From the NCBI RefSeq assembly GCF_006716885.1, contig NZ_VFPU01000001.1:2356001-2420000 (forward strand): a DNA stretch of 64,000 bases, in the 5' to 3' direction. Position 1 is the first letter of the stretch, and every line of letters begins with the position of its first letter. Below are positions 24,198 to 34,189 of the stretch, piece by piece. The translations under genes were made by a program, and so were the position numbers. The notes beneath the pieces were generated by a model. That model had not been told where the DNA came from. It did no database searches and saw nothing but the letters and a program-made list of their open reading frames with translations. Origin of the DNA: Ornithinimicrobium humiphilum. GTDB lineage: Bacteria; Actinomycetota; Actinomycetes; Actinomycetales; Dermatophilaceae.

Positions 24198-25391
24198 TTA
24201 GAGGGCGATCTCCCTGCTCAGTCGCTCGGTCAGCGCCCTGTCGCGCGCTGCGGTCGCGTGCTGGTACCGCAAGGCGACTGTGACGTCGGTGTGGCCGCCC
24301 CTGTGGAGCAGCTCGGCCAACGTCGCGCCTTGAACGGCATACGCACTAAGGCCCGTATGTCTGAGGTTGTGGAAGTGAAAGCCCGGGCGGCCGGCCTCCT
24401 CCCGGGCGGCCCTCCAGTGCCGGTCAAGGGTGGTTTGAGAGATGCGCTGGCCCGTGGGTCCGGCCAGGACGGGTCCTGTTCGAGCGGCGGGAGTATAGGC
24501 ATCCAGATGCTGGCGCAGCGCGGGCAACAGCGCGGCTGGGATGGCGATGGTGCGCGCACTGTCCGCCTTCGGCGGGGTGAGCGTGTTCGCCTTGACGTTG
24601 AACTGCCGACGGACGTGCAGAACCGCCCGCTCGGGCTCGTCGAGATGCTCGAGGTCTCGACGTTCCAGGCCGAGGATCTCCCCTAGCCTGAGGGCGCACC
24701 ACGCCGCGAGGGGCACAGCGATGCGCAGGCGGACGGGCATGGCCTCAGTCATGGCTCGGACCTCTTCGGGAGTGGCCACGTCTCCATGCTCGTCCTCGGG
24801 ACGGACCCGACGGTGCTTGGGAGCCTCCGGGAAGGTGAAGGACTGCAGACCCCCTGCGTTGGCCTTGACCGCGGCATTGAGACAGGAGCGGAGCGCGATC
24901 ACCACGTTGGGTGTCACACCATTGACCCGGGCGTGGGGGTGACGTTTGCTGGGGCGGCTCGCAAGAAGCCCCAGGTGGTCAGCGACCTGCTGCGTCGTCA
25001 GATCCTGCAGGCGAACATCTCCAAGCTCGGGCCAGACGTGATTCTTCATCACCGAGCGGTATGAGAGCACGGTGGCGCGGGACCGCTCGGGGTTGGCTTC
25101 CAACCGCGCCAACCAGACCTCTGACCACTCCTTGAGGGTGACCGCCTGAGCCTCATCCTTCTCGTCGTTGGCACGTTTGGCCGCTCGACGTTCCGCAGGC
25201 GGGACGAAGATGCCTCGAGCCGCATCAGCCTTGGCGATGCTGAGAGCGGCCTTCGCATCCGTGATCGTGTCGAACATCCCGAGGGAATGGGTCTTGCCCT
25301 CGTAGTCCATCCGGACCCGGTAGCGGTCCCGGACCCGGACGATTCCCCTGGGGAGCGGCTTGTCGGGTTCTTTGAAGCGCAAGTTACCCAT
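24198..25391 (-). CDS. int: tyrosine-family site-specific integrase
   Basis: 397 residues. N-terminal AP2-like arm-binding region (about 15-60), SAM-like core-binding domain (about 85-190) and catalytic domain (about 215-390) with Arg in CALRLGEILGL, HNLRH (His-x-x-Arg), GGHTDVTVALRYQH (His and nucleophile Tyr). All catalytic residues are present, so it looks functional. It starts 165 bp from the ssrA 3' end and points away from it, the standard layout for elements that integrate into tmRNA genes. It should catalyse integration and excision at the 36-bp repeats. Confidence 0.93.
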   Translation of the reverse strand: MGNLRFKEPDKPLPRGIVRVRDRYRVRMDYEGKTHSLGMFDTITDAKAALSIAKADAARGIFVPPAERRAAKRANDEKDEAQAVTLKEWSEVWLARLEANPERSRATVLSYRSVMKNHVWPELGDVRLQDLTTQQVADHLGLLASRPSKRHPHARVNGVTPNVVIALRSCLNAAVKANAGGLQSFTFPEAPKHRRVRPEDEHGDVATPEEVRAMTEAMPVRLRIAVPLAAWCALRLGEILGLERRDLEHLDEPERAVLHVRRQFNVKANTLTPPKADSARTIAIPAALLPALRQHLDAYTPAARTGPVLAGPTGQRISQTTLDRHWRAAREEAGRPGFHFHNLRHTGLSAYAVQGATLAELLHRGGHTDVTVALRYQHATAARDRALTERLSREIAL

Positions 25392-25482
25392 CCATTGAGC
25401 CTTCCGACTGCTGTGTCAGCTGTGTGTCAGTTTGACTGCTCACAAGAGCCTACATCTGCTCGGACGTGCTCCAACGACAAAA

Positions 25483-25518
25483 CCCCCGAACTCCGCGTCG
25501 TTGTGCGGAATCCGGGGG
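25483..25518 (-). terminator. intrinsic terminator of ssrA
   Basis: A 14-bp stem (two G-U pairs on the minus-strand RNA) with an 8-nt loop, followed on the minus strand by TTTTG. It lies 39 bp downstream of the mature tmRNA end. Confidence 0.8.
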
Positions 25519-25535
25519 CTGACGTGCGACGACTC

Positions 25536-25571
25536 GCACAGCGTGAGACACGTGAGTGGAGGTGGCGGGAA
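25536..25571 (+). repeat. right attachment-site repeat at ssrA 3' end
   Basis: The counterpart of 7699-7734 in the same orientation, 34 of 36 positions identical. It covers the last 15 nt of tmRNA and about 20 nt beyond it. Confidence 0.85.
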
Positions 25572-25920
25572 TCGAACCCGCGTCCGTTACCGGGAAATCA
25601 GGGCTTCTCCGGGTGCAGTGCGCTATGGATTTTCTCGGCCCCAGGGCTCGCGCGCACACGTTCCCTGACAGGCCCAGTCACGTAGGAGTCCCGCACCGTC
25701 CCGTGACATGACGGCGCAGCAAGTCCTCTAGCTGATGCCAGACACTGAGTCGAGGACTAGCTCAGGCTGACAGACTTCGGGCTCGCTCAGGCGGCGAGGG
25801 CGAAGTCGCTGCGCTTGGAATTGGCAGCTATTGGTTTCGCAAGGAGCGTTGACGAGATGACCTTGCATCCTCGACCCGCTTCCCCTGAAGTGCCGTGCAA
25901 CGTCGAAACCGATCACCCCC
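25557..25920 (-). ncRNA. ssrA: transfer-messenger RNA (tmRNA)
   Basis: A 364-nt one-piece tmRNA. The 5' end (GGGGGTGATCGGTTTCGACG) and the 3' end (GACGCGGGTTCGATTCCCGC then CACCTCC-A) form the tRNA-like acceptor and T-arm; CCA is not encoded. The tag frame is at 25825-25787 and reads ANSKRSDFALAA followed by TGA. It rescues stalled ribosomes and tags the product for ClpXP-type proteolysis, together with SmpB encoded just to the right on the other strand. Its 3' end is the integration site of the neighbouring element. Confidence 0.95.
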
Positions 25921-25925
25921 ATGGG

Positions 25926-25944
25926 GTGTCTCACGCTGTGCAGT
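25926..25944 (-). repeat. third, inverted copy of the att-core motif upstream of ssrA
   Basis: Read on the minus strand this is ACTGCACAGCGTGAGACAC, identical over 19 bp to 7696-7714 and over 16 bp to 25536-25551. A TTGACA hexamer lies directly upstream on the minus strand (25945-25950), so the motif falls in the ssrA leader/promoter. Confidence 0.75.
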
Positions 25945-26085
25945 TGTCAAGACCCGTGCCGGACGGTGCCGGCAGACGTTCAGTCTAGGTGGTCAACGCG
26001 CGGGGGTCCACGGGGATTCCCGGGTCGGCCGGGCACCGGATAACCGCAGGTGCGCCGGGGCCGCCTGACCTACACTGGGCGCGCC

Positions 26086-26571
26086 ATGTCGAAGCCCAAG
26101 GAACCCGGTCGCAAGCTCATCGCGAGCAACAAGAAGGCCCGTCACGAGTACCTCATCGAGGACACCGTCGAGGCCGGCCTCGTGCTGACCGGGACGGAGG
26201 TGAAGTCGCTGCGCCAGGGGCGTGCCTCCCTCGTCGACGGCTACGCCACCGAGTACAACGGCGAGCTCTACCTCGAGGGCGTGCACATCCCGGAGTACTC
26301 CCAGGGCACGTGGACCAACCACGCCACCCGCCGCCGGCGCAAGCTGCTGCTGCACCGCGAGCAGATCGACAAGCTGGTCGCCAAGGCCGAGCAGGCCGGT
26401 CACACGATCATCCCGCTCTCGCTCTACTTCAAGGACGGGCGCGTCAAGGTCGAGATCGCCCTGGCCAAGGGCAAGAAGCTGCACGACAAGCGCCAGGCTC
26501 TCCGCGAGCGTCAGGACCGCCGCGAGGCCGACCGCGCGATGTCGGCGCACCTGAAGCGGCAGACCTCGTAA
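26086..26571 (+). CDS. smpB: SsrA-binding protein SmpB
   Basis: 161 residues: conserved [37 protein letters not shown] and a basic C-terminal tail ([20 protein letters not shown]) that occupies the empty mRNA channel during trans-translation. It binds the tRNA-like domain of tmRNA. ATG 26086 lies 9 bp after a TACACT -10 (26071-26076), so the mRNA is nearly leaderless. It diverges from ssrA, so both parts of the rescue system sit together. Confidence 0.95.
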   Translation: MSKPKEPGRKLIASNKKARHEYLIEDTVEAGLVLTGTEVKSLRQGRASLVDGYATEYNGELYLEGVHIPEYSQGTWTNHATRRRRKLLLHREQIDKLVAKAEQAGHTIIPLSLYFKDGRVKVEIALAKGKKLHDKRQALRERQDRREADRAMSAHLKRQTS

Positions 26572-26577
26572 GCCCAT

Positions 26578-26596
26578 CTCCTACGACATGTAGGAG
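26578..26596. promoter_or_regulatory. 7-bp inverted repeat upstream of the SDR gene
   Basis: CTCCTAC-GACAT-GTAGGAG, located 31 bp before the SDR ATG and just after the smpB stop. It overlaps the likely promoter (TATCCT nearby), so an operator is as likely as a weak terminator. Confidence 0.4.
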
Positions 26597-26627
26597 TATC
26601 CTGGAGCCATCGATCCAGGAGGTTCTG

Positions 26628-27452
26628 ATGCAGGTCAACGGCAAGGTCTTCGTCGTCACGGGAGCGGGCAACGGCATCGGTCGTCACGTGGTCCTGGGGC
26701 TCCTGGAGCGCGGCGCCCGGGTGGCCGCCGTCGACCTCCGCGCCGGGTCGCTCGAGCACACCCGCGCCATGACGGACGCCGGCGACCGGCTGAGCCTGCA
26801 CGCGGTGGACGTCACCGACCGCGACGCCGTCGCCGCGCTGCCTGACGAGGTGATCGCCGCCCATGGGCAGGTCGACGGCCTGCTCAACGTCGCCGGGGTC
26901 ATCCAGCAGTTCGTCCTCTTCGAGGACCTGTCCTACGAGGAGATGCAGCGCGTCCTCGACGTCAACCTCTGGGGCGTCATCCACACGACGCGGGCCTTCC
27001 TCCCCCACCTGCAGCAGCGCCCGGAGGCCTGCCTGGTCAACGTCTCGAGCATGGGCGGCTTCGTCCCCGTCCCGGGCCAGACGCTCTATGGCGCCAGCAA
27101 GGCCGCGGTCAAGCTCCTCACCGAGGGCCTCTACGCCGAGCTGCACGGCGGCCCCGTGGCGGTGACCATCGTCTACCCCGGCGCCATCGCGACCGACATC
27201 TCCGCCAACTCCGGTGTGACCCTGCCCGGTCAGGCCGACGCCGAGCCCGGGTCGGCCCCGCGCATGCTGCCCGCTCCGGAGGCGGCGCGCCAGATCATCG
27301 AGGGCGCCGTCGAGCGTGGCCGATACCGCGTCACGGTCGGCTCCGACGCCACGATGCTCGACCGGCTCTCGCGGCTCGCGCCGCGTCGGACCACCGAGCT
27401 CGTCGCGACAAAGATGGCCGGCCTGCTGACGCGCGAGCCCGCCCGGGTCTGA
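26628..27452 (+). CDS. SDR-family NAD(P)-dependent oxidoreductase
   Basis: 274 residues of the classical short-chain dehydrogenase family: cofactor motif TGAGNGIGRHV at residue 10, NVAG near 90, catalytic Ser in NVSSMGG and YGASK (Tyr-x3-Lys). The C-terminal third is longer than the minimal enzyme and resembles actinobacterial putative oxidoreductases acting on lipids or hydrophobic alcohols. ATG 26628 follows a CAGGAGGTTCTG ribosome-binding site. Substrate unknown; monocistronic, ending at a strong terminator. Confidence 0.88.
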   Translation: MQVNGKVFVVTGAGNGIGRHVVLGLLERGARVAAVDLRAGSLEHTRAMTDAGDRLSLHAVDVTDRDAVAALPDEVIAAHGQVDGLLNVAGVIQQFVLFEDLSYEEMQRVLDVNLWGVIHTTRAFLPHLQQRPEACLVNVSSMGGFVPVPGQTLYGASKAAVKLLTEGLYAELHGGPVAVTIVYPGAIATDISANSGVTLPGQADAEPGSAPRMLPAPEAARQIIEGAVERGRYRVTVGSDATMLDRLSRLAPRRTTELVATKMAGLLTREPARV

Positions 27453-27478
27453 ACGTCATACCCCTGAGGACGGCCACC

Positions 27479-27510
27479 GGCCGCTGCGCACCGAGAGGTG
27501 TGCAGCGGCC
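27479..27510. terminator. bidirectional terminator between SDR and M23 genes
   Basis: A 14-bp GC-rich stem with a 4-nt GAGA loop lies in the 72-bp gap between the converging genes. There is no long T-run. Confidence 0.7.
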
Positions 27511-27524
27511 GCTCGCCCCACCGC

Positions 27525-29183
27525 TCAGAGCCAGGTGCGCGGGTTGACCGGGTTGCCGTTCTCGCGGGTCTCGAAGTGCAGGTGGCAGCCGGTCGAGCTG
27601 CCCGTCGTGCCCTCGTAGCCGATGACCTGGCCCCGGCTGACCCACTGCCCCGGAGAGACCGCGAAGCTCTGCAGGTGCAGGTAGGCGGTGGTGAGGTTGA
27701 CCCCGCGCTGCACGCCGTGGTCGATGACGACGTAGTTGCCGCGGCTGTTGTCGTAGGGCGTCGAGACGATCGCGCCGTCGGCGGCGGCCTTGACCGGGGT
27801 GCCGCAGGCGGCGCCGAAGTCGATGCCCGAGTGCAGCACGTAGATGCCGAGGATCGGGTGCAGGCGCATCCCGAACTCGCTGGTGATGCCGCCCGCCATC
27901 GGGTGGCTCAGGAAGCCCGAGGACGCACCACCCTGGGCCCGGTCGCGCTCGCGCTGCCGCTCCCGCTCGCGCTCGGCCTCCTGGGCGGCCTCCTGCTCGC
28001 GGGCCTCGCGCTCGGCGCGGGCGGCCCGGTCGGCCTCGGCCTGGGCCTGGGCGGCGCGGCGGGCGGCCTCGTCGGCGGCGGCCTGGTCCTGGCGGCGTCG
28101 CGCCTCGTCGGCGATCTGGCGCTGCCGCTCGGCCTCACGGGCGGCGGCCCGCTGACGGGCGGCCTCCTCCTCGGCCCGGCGCTTGGCGGCCTCCTCCTCA
28201 GCCTTGCGCTTGGCCTCGGCCGCGGCCTTGCGCTTGGCCTCCTCCTCGGCGAGACGCTTGACCTCGGCCCGCTCCTCGGTCTTGAGACGGTGCTTCTTGG
28301 AGGCGAGCTGCGCGAGCTGGTCGGCCAGCTCGTCCGAACGGGCCTGCTCGGCCGCCAGCTCGGCCTCGACCTTGGCCTTCTCCGTCTCGAGGGCGGCCTT
28401 GTCCTCGGCCTGCTGCGCCTCCAGCGCCTCCAGCTCCTGCTTGGCAGCATCCGCGGCGGCGCGGGCCTCCTCCTTGGCGACGACGTTGGCCTCGGCCAGG
28501 GCCAGCAGGTAGGCGATGTCCTGGCGCACACCGGCGAGGCGGTCCTGCTCGGCGACGGCCTCGGCCTCCTGGGTGGCGAGGGCGCGGATCTGCTGGTCCT
28601 GCACGCGCAGCACGGTCCGGGCCATGGCCATCCGGTCGACGGCGTCCGACTCCCCCGCCAGCAGCTCCAGGGTGGTGGCGAGCGACCCCATACCCCCCTG
28701 CTTGTAGGAGTCGCGGGCGATGGCGCCGACGGTGGCGCGGCTGTCGGCCTGCGCGGCCTCGTTGGCCTCGAGCGACTCCTCGATGGTGGCCTCGTTGGCG
28801 CGGGCGATCGCGAGCTCGGCCTCGATGCGCTGGGCCTCGGCCTCGGCGTCGGCGAGGTCCGCCTCGGCCTCCTCCAGCACGATCCGGGCGGCCTCGACCT
28901 TGGCCGTGGTCTCCTTGAGCCGCTTGTCGGCGGCGACCAGCGCCGAGCTGGTGTGCTCGAGCTCGTGCCCCAGTTCCTTGGCCGACTTCTCGGCGTCCTT
29001 GCGCTGCTGGTCGGTCCTGCTCTCCTTGCGCTCGACCTCGCGGATCTTCTCGCGGATGTCGGTCAGGTCCGACGCGAGCGCGGGTCCGCCCAGGACGACG
29101 CCGGCCAGCGCGAGGGCGACGGCGCCCCGGAGCCGGTGCCGGACCAGCAGGCCGCGACGGCGCGGCTCGACGGGTGTGCTCAT
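27525..29183 (-). CDS. secreted coiled-coil M23 peptidoglycan endopeptidase
   Basis: 552 residues. A basic N-terminus and hydrophobic core (AVALALAGVVLGGPALA) form a signal peptide. A very long Ala/Glu/Arg/Lys-rich coiled coil follows (about 40-410, with EEEAAKRRAEEEAARQRAA-type repeats). The LytM/M23 domain is at about 425-552, with metal ligands in HSGIDFG and HLHFET. It lies directly downstream of ftsE-ftsX, 11 bp from ftsX. This is the classic arrangement for an FtsEX-activated cell-wall hydrolase (EnvC/RipC/CwlO logic), the coiled coil being the contact to FtsX. Confidence 0.9.
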   Translation of the reverse strand: MSTPVEPRRRGLLVRHRLRGAVALALAGVVLGGPALASDLTDIREKIREVERKESRTDQQRKDAEKSAKELGHELEHTSSALVAADKRLKETTAKVEAARIVLEEAEADLADAEAEAQRIEAELAIARANEATIEESLEANEAAQADSRATVGAIARDSYKQGGMGSLATTLELLAGESDAVDRMAMARTVLRVQDQQIRALATQEAEAVAEQDRLAGVRQDIAYLLALAEANVVAKEEARAAADAAKQELEALEAQQAEDKAALETEKAKVEAELAAEQARSDELADQLAQLASKKHRLKTEERAEVKRLAEEEAKRKAAAEAKRKAEEEAAKRRAEEEAARQRAAAREAERQRQIADEARRRQDQAAADEAARRAAQAQAEADRAARAEREAREQEAAQEAERERERQRERDRAQGGASSGFLSHPMAGGITSEFGMRLHPILGIYVLHSGIDFGAACGTPVKAAADGAIVSTPYDNSRGNYVVIDHGVQRGVNLTTAYLHLQSFAVSPGQWVSRGQVIGYEGTTGSSTGCHLHFETRENGNPVNPRTWL

Positions 29184-29194
29184 GGCAACTCTCC

Positions 29195-30114
29195 TCATAC
29201 CCTCACGTGGCGATGCAGCGCCAACCAGGCGGTGATGACGGCCAGCAGGAGCGCCCCACCGACCAGGAACGGGGTGATCAGCCACAGATCGCGCGGGCCG
29301 ACCAGGCTGATGAGGCCGCTGTCGCCGGCCAGCAGCTCGGACAGGAAGCCGCTGATCCCGTAGCGCACGGTCGCCCACAGCAGACCGATCGCCAGGGCGG
29401 CGCCGGCGAGCGTGGCGAGCACGGTCTCGAGGATGAACGGCAGGTGGATCGAGAACGCCGAGGCGCCGACCATGCGTTTGATCGCGGTCTCTCGACGCCG
29501 CGACCAGGCCGTGAGCCGGATCGTGGTCGAGATGAGCAGCACCGCGCAGACCACCATGGCGACCGCGAGCGCGAGCGCACCGACGCTGAGGACGCCGAGG
29601 AAGGTGAAGAGCTTGTCCACCACCTCGCGCTGGTCCTCCACGCTCTCCACGCCCGGCGCCTGCTCGAAGGCGGCCCGGATGACCTCGTACTTGCTCGGGT
29701 CGGAGAGGTTGACGCGGAAGGACTCGGGGATGGCCTCCTGGGGGATGGAGTCCAGGACCGGGGAGTTGCGGAACTGCTCGCGGAAGCGTTCGTAGGCCTC
29801 CTCGTTGGACTCGTAGAAGACCTCGGTGACCAGCGGTCGCAAGCTCTCCAGGTCCTCCCGGATCTGGTCGCGCTGCTCCTCGGTGACGGCGCCGCCGGCG
29901 CACGAGGCGACCTCGCCCGCGTCGGGGGTGCACAGGAAGATCGAGACCTGGACACGGTCGTACCAGAAGCCCTTGGCCGTGTTGACCTGCGCCTGGGCGA
30001 GCAGCCCGATGCCGAGGAAGAAGAGCGAGACCATGGTCACCAGGACCACGGAGACGAACATCGAGGCGTTGCGCCGCAGCCCGTTGGCGACCTCCCCGAG
30101 CAGGAACCCCGGCC

Positions 30115-30118
<4 letters not shown>
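29195..30118 (-). CDS. ftsX: cell division ABC transporter permease FtsX
   Basis: 307 residues, four transmembrane segments and one large extracellular loop (about residues 50-185) after TM1. The FtsX C-terminal signature includes the RRRETAIKRMVGAS cytoplasmic loop that couples to FtsE. It transmits ATP hydrolysis to the peptidoglycan hydrolase encoded next. GTG 30118 overlaps the ftsE stop (GTGA). Confidence 0.93.
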
Positions 30119-30807
<689 letters not shown>

Positions 30808-30945
30808 GCGGCGTGGGGCTTCTCCGGGACAGGGGTGGCGGCCGTGACACACGGTAACTGATGTGATTGGTGAGGCCAAGGGCCCGCGCCGGGCGGCCGT
30901 GGTCCCACCGCCCCCACCGGGGTATGCCGTGCTGGAGGGCGGTCG

Positions 30946-32448
30946 TCAGCCGCGCCGCAGGATGCGCCGCACCGGCGCGAGCACGTCCGGCCGCCGCAGC
31001 GGCATCAGAACGCGGCGGATGGCCGACTGCTTCCAGGCCGGGTGCGGCGGGTAGACGACCCGCAGCGTGTCCGGCGTCGCGGGCTTGGTCAGCACCGAGC
31101 GGTGGTGGCTGAGCTCCTCGATCGACGCCCGCCCGTGGTAGGCGCCCATGCCCGAGGAGCCCACGCCGCCGAAGGGCAGCCCGGGGGCGGCGATGTGCAG
31201 CAGCGGTGCCCCGATCGTCATGCCGCCGGAGGTGGTGCCGGTGGTGAAGGCGGCCCGCACGGCCGGATCGTCGGAGAAGACGTAGAGCGCGAGCGGGTGC
31301 TCCCCCGCCCGGACCAGCGCGGTGGCCTCCTCGACGTCCGCGACGGTCACCAGCGGCAGGATCGGCCCGAAGATCTCCTCGCCGAGCACGGCGGAGTCGG
31401 GCGCGGGGTCGACGATGACGGTCGGCGCGACGAAGAACCGGTCGGCGGCGTCGTGCTGCCCGCCGATCACGACCTGGCCGCCGTGCCCGTCGAGGAGCCC
31501 GACGAGCCGGGCGTGCTGCCCGGCGTCGACCACCCGGCCGAGATCGCCGCTGCGCTGCGGGTCCGGGCCGAAGAACTCCTCGACCGCTGCGCGCAGCGCC
31601 TCGACCAGGGGCTCCCGGGCCTCGGGGGTGACGAGCACGTGGTCGGGGGCGATGCAGGTCTGGCCGGCGTTGGTGAACTTGCCCCACGCGAGGCGGCGGG
31701 CGACCACCTGCAGGTCCATCGTGCCGTCCACGAAGGCGGGCGAGCGCCCACCGAGCTCGAGGGTCACCGGGGTGAGGTGCTCGGCCGCGGCCCTCATGAC
31801 GATGCGGCCGACGCGCGTGGAGCCGGTGAAGACGATGTGGTCGAAGCGCTCGGCCAGCAGGGCGGTGGTCTCGGGCACGCCGCCGGTGACGACCTGCACG
31901 ACCTCGCGGCCCAGGTGCTGCGGGACGAGACGCTCGACCAGGGCGGCCACGCGCGGCACGGTCTCGCTGGGCTTGAGCACCGCGGTGTTGCCGGCGGCGA
32001 GCGCCCCGGCGAGCGGGGAGAGCAGGAGCTGGAGCGGGTAGTTCCAGGGCGCGATGACGAGCACGACGCCCTTGGGCTGCAGCTGCACCTCGGCGGTCGC
32101 CGGCCGCATCACGGCGGGGACGGGCACCGTGCGGGGTGCGGTCCACTCCTCGAGGTGGGCGAGCAGGTGGTCGATCTCCTGCACGACGGCGGAGGTCTCG
32201 GTGAGCCGCACCTCGAGGGCGGGCTTGCCCACGTCGGCGGTGATCGCCTCGGTGATCTCGTCCTCGTGCTCGACGACGAGGTCGCGCAGCGCGGCGAGCT
32301 GCGCCCGCCGCCAGGCGAGGTCGTAGGTCGTGCCGTCGCGGGCGGTCCGACGCAGCAGGTCGAGGTCCAGCCCGAGGTCGATCTGGTCCGTCGCGTCGGC
32401 CTCGTGAGCCGTGGGAGCGAGGGCGGGGGCCGGCGAGGTGCTCGTCAT
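30946..32448 (-). CDS. aldehyde dehydrogenase family protein
   Basis: 500 residues of the ALDH superfamily: APWNYPLQLLLSPLAGALAAG, FTGSTRVGRIV, general base Glu in LELGGRSPA, nucleophile Cys in NAGQTCIAPD and a C-terminal PFGGVGSSGMGAYHG motif. It is closest in pattern to class 3 / coniferyl-aldehyde type enzymes, oxidising medium- or aromatic aldehydes with NAD(P). It stands alone between ftsE and prfB in the same direction. Confidence 0.9.
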   Translation of the reverse strand: MTSTSPAPALAPTAHEADATDQIDLGLDLDLLRRTARDGTTYDLAWRRAQLAALRDLVVEHEDEITEAITADVGKPALEVRLTETSAVVQEIDHLLAHLEEWTAPRTVPVPAVMRPATAEVQLQPKGVVLVIAPWNYPLQLLLSPLAGALAAGNTAVLKPSETVPRVAALVERLVPQHLGREVVQVVTGGVPETTALLAERFDHIVFTGSTRVGRIVMRAAAEHLTPVTLELGGRSPAFVDGTMDLQVVARRLAWGKFTNAGQTCIAPDHVLVTPEAREPLVEALRAAVEEFFGPDPQRSGDLGRVVDAGQHARLVGLLDGHGGQVVIGGQHDAADRFFVAPTVIVDPAPDSAVLGEEIFGPILPLVTVADVEEATALVRAGEHPLALYVFSDDPAVRAAFTTGTTSGGMTIGAPLLHIAAPGLPFGGVGSSGMGAYHGRASIEELSHHRSVLTKPATPDTLRVVYPPHPAWKQSAIRRVLMPLRRPDVLAPVRRILRRG

Positions 32449-32464
32449 ACCCCCAGCCTACGGA

Positions 32465-33577
32465 TCAGTCGGTCGCCTTCTCCTGCGCGCGCTTCCAGCG
32501 GATGCCCGCCTCGATGAAGTCGTCGATGTCGCCGTCGAGCACGGCTGCCGTGGAGCCGACCTCGTGACCGGTGCGCAGGTCCTTGACCATCTGGTAGGGG
32601 TGCAGGACGTAGGAGCGCATCTGGTCGCCCCAGCTGGCCTTGACGTCGCCGGCCATCTCCTTGCGGGCGGCGTCCTCCTCGGCCTTCTTGAGCAGGAGCA
32701 GTCGCGACTGGAGGACGCGGAGCGCGGCGGCGCGGTTCTGGATCTGGCTCTTCTCGTTCTGCATCGAGACGACCAGACCGGTCGGGATGTGCGTCATGCG
32801 CACCGCGGAGTCGGTGGTGTTGACCGACTGGCCGCCGGGGCCCGAGGAGCGGAAGACGTCGATCTTCAGCTCGGACTCGGGGATCTCGATGGAGTCGGTG
32901 CTCTCGATGAGCGGGATGACCTCGACCGCGGCGAAGCTGGTCTGGCGACGGCCCTGGTTGTCGAAGGGGCTGATGCGCACCAGGCGGTGGGTGCCGGCCT
33001 CGACGGCGAGGGTGCCGAAGGCGTAGGGCACCTTGACCTCGAAGGTGGCCGACTTCAGGCCCGCCTCCTCGGCGTAGGAGGTGTCGAGCACCTGGGTCGG
33101 GTAGCCGTGGCGCTCGGCCCAGCGCAGGTACATGCGCATGAGCATCTCGGCGAAGTCGGCGGCGTCGACGCCACCGGCGCCGGCCCGGATGGTCACGACG
33201 GCCTCACGCTCGTCGTACTCGCCGTTGAGGAGCGTGCGCACCTCGAGCAGGTCGACGTCCTTCTTGAGCTTGGCGAGGTCGCGCTCGGCCTCATCGAGGG
33301 ACTCGGCGTCGTTCTCCTCACGGCCCAGCTCGACGAGCGCCTCGAGGTCGTCGATGCGGGCGTCCATGCCGGTGACGCGGTCGTGCTCGGCCTTGGCGCG
33401 GGACAGGGCGGAGGTCACCTGCTGCGCGCGCTCGACGTCGTCCCACAGGTCGGGGGCGGAGGCCTTGGCCTCCAGGTCGGCGATCTGGGCCTGCAGGCTC
33501 TCCAGGTCGGTCACCTCGCGCACGGACGACATGGTCGTGCGCAGGTGCTTGATCTCGTTGTCGAAGTCCACGGCCAC
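32465..33577 (-). CDS. prfB: peptide chain release factor 2
   Basis: 370 residues. The SPF anticodon-like tripeptide is in [12 protein letters not shown], reading UGA/UAA, and the catalytic GGQ is in [13 protein letters not shown]. No in-frame TGA or frameshift site is visible near codon 25, so the autoregulatory +1 frameshift of many bacteria is absent. GTG 33577 is preferred over a TTG three codons upstream, since AVDFDNEIK is the family start and a TAGGCT -10 lies just before it, implying a leaderless mRNA. Confidence 0.95.
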   Translation of the reverse strand: MAVDFDNEIKHLRTTMSSVREVTDLESLQAQIADLEAKASAPDLWDDVERAQQVTSALSRAKAEHDRVTGMDARIDDLEALVELGREENDAESLDEAERDLAKLKKDVDLLEVRTLLNGEYDEREAVVTIRAGAGGVDAADFAEMLMRMYLRWAERHGYPTQVLDTSYAEEAGLKSATFEVKVPYAFGTLAVEAGTHRLVRISPFDNQGRRQTSFAAVEVIPLIESTDSIEIPESELKIDVFRSSGPGGQSVNTTDSAVRMTHIPTGLVVSMQNEKSQIQNRAAALRVLQSRLLLLKKAEEDAARKEMAGDVKASWGDQMRSYVLHPYQMVKDLRTGHEVGSTAAVLDGDIDDFIEAGIRWKRAQEKATD

Positions 33578-33639
33578 GAGGGTCAAGCCTACGCGTTATC
33601 CGGTGGTGCACCGCATACGAGCCGCTCTAGCCTGCCGGG

Positions 33640-34182
33640 ATGACGCATCCGCAGGTCGACGAGCAGGGCCGTCCGGAGCCCCCGATGGTGGCCGGTGAGG
33701 CCGCGACGCTGCTGGGCTTCCTCGACTTCCAGCGGGCCACGCTGGAGTGGAAGACCCGGGGCCTGGACGAGGCGGGGCTGCGCACCACCCTGCCCCCGAG
33801 CGGTATGACGCTCGCCGGGCTGCTCAAGCACCTCGCCTGGGTGGAGGACTTCTGGTTCGTCCACACCGCCGGCGGGTCACCCATGCCCGAGCCGTGGGCC
33901 GGCGTGGACTGGGACGCCGATCACGACTGGGAGTGGCACTCGGCCCTGGAGGACGACGCCCCGGCGCTGCGCGCGACGTGGGAGGCCTCGGTGGCGCGCT
34001 CCCGCGCGCTGGTCGACCGGCTGCTGGTGACGAGCGGGCTGGACGGCACGCACACCGCGTGGGGCGGGCGGGCCGAGGTGACGCTGCGGTGGATCCTCGT
34101 CCACATGGTCGAGGAGTACGCACGCCACAACGGTCACGCCGACCTCCTGCGCGAGGCGGTGGACGGCGTGACCGGGGAGTGA
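33640..34182 (+). CDS. DinB-superfamily (DUF664) protein
   Basis: A 180-residue four-helix bundle protein. Three metal-binding histidines are expected in this fold; H65 (LLKHLAWVEDFWF) and the C-terminal HMVEEYARHNGHADLLRE pair fit. DUF664 proteins are putative thiol-dependent (mycothiol/bacillithiol) transferases or isomerases. The ATG lies about 7 bp after a TAGCCT -10-like hexamer, another nearly leaderless start. Exact reaction unknown. Confidence 0.85.
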   Translation: MTHPQVDEQGRPEPPMVAGEAATLLGFLDFQRATLEWKTRGLDEAGLRTTLPPSGMTLAGLLKHLAWVEDFWFVHTAGGSPMPEPWAGVDWDADHDWEWHSALEDDAPALRATWEASVARSRALVDRLLVTSGLDGTHTAWGGRAEVTLRWILVHMVEEYARHNGHADLLREAVDGVTGE

Positions 34183-34189
34183 GCGAGCC

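Noticed and set aside
27900..28900. Tandem DNA repeats in the M23 gene
   Set aside because: The repetitiveness comes from Ala/Glu/Arg codons of a coiled coil; no regular DNA period or CRISPR-like spacing is seen.
33460..33577. A programmed +1 frameshift in prfB
   Set aside because: The frame is continuous from the GTG, with no in-frame TGA or CUU-UGA slippery site.
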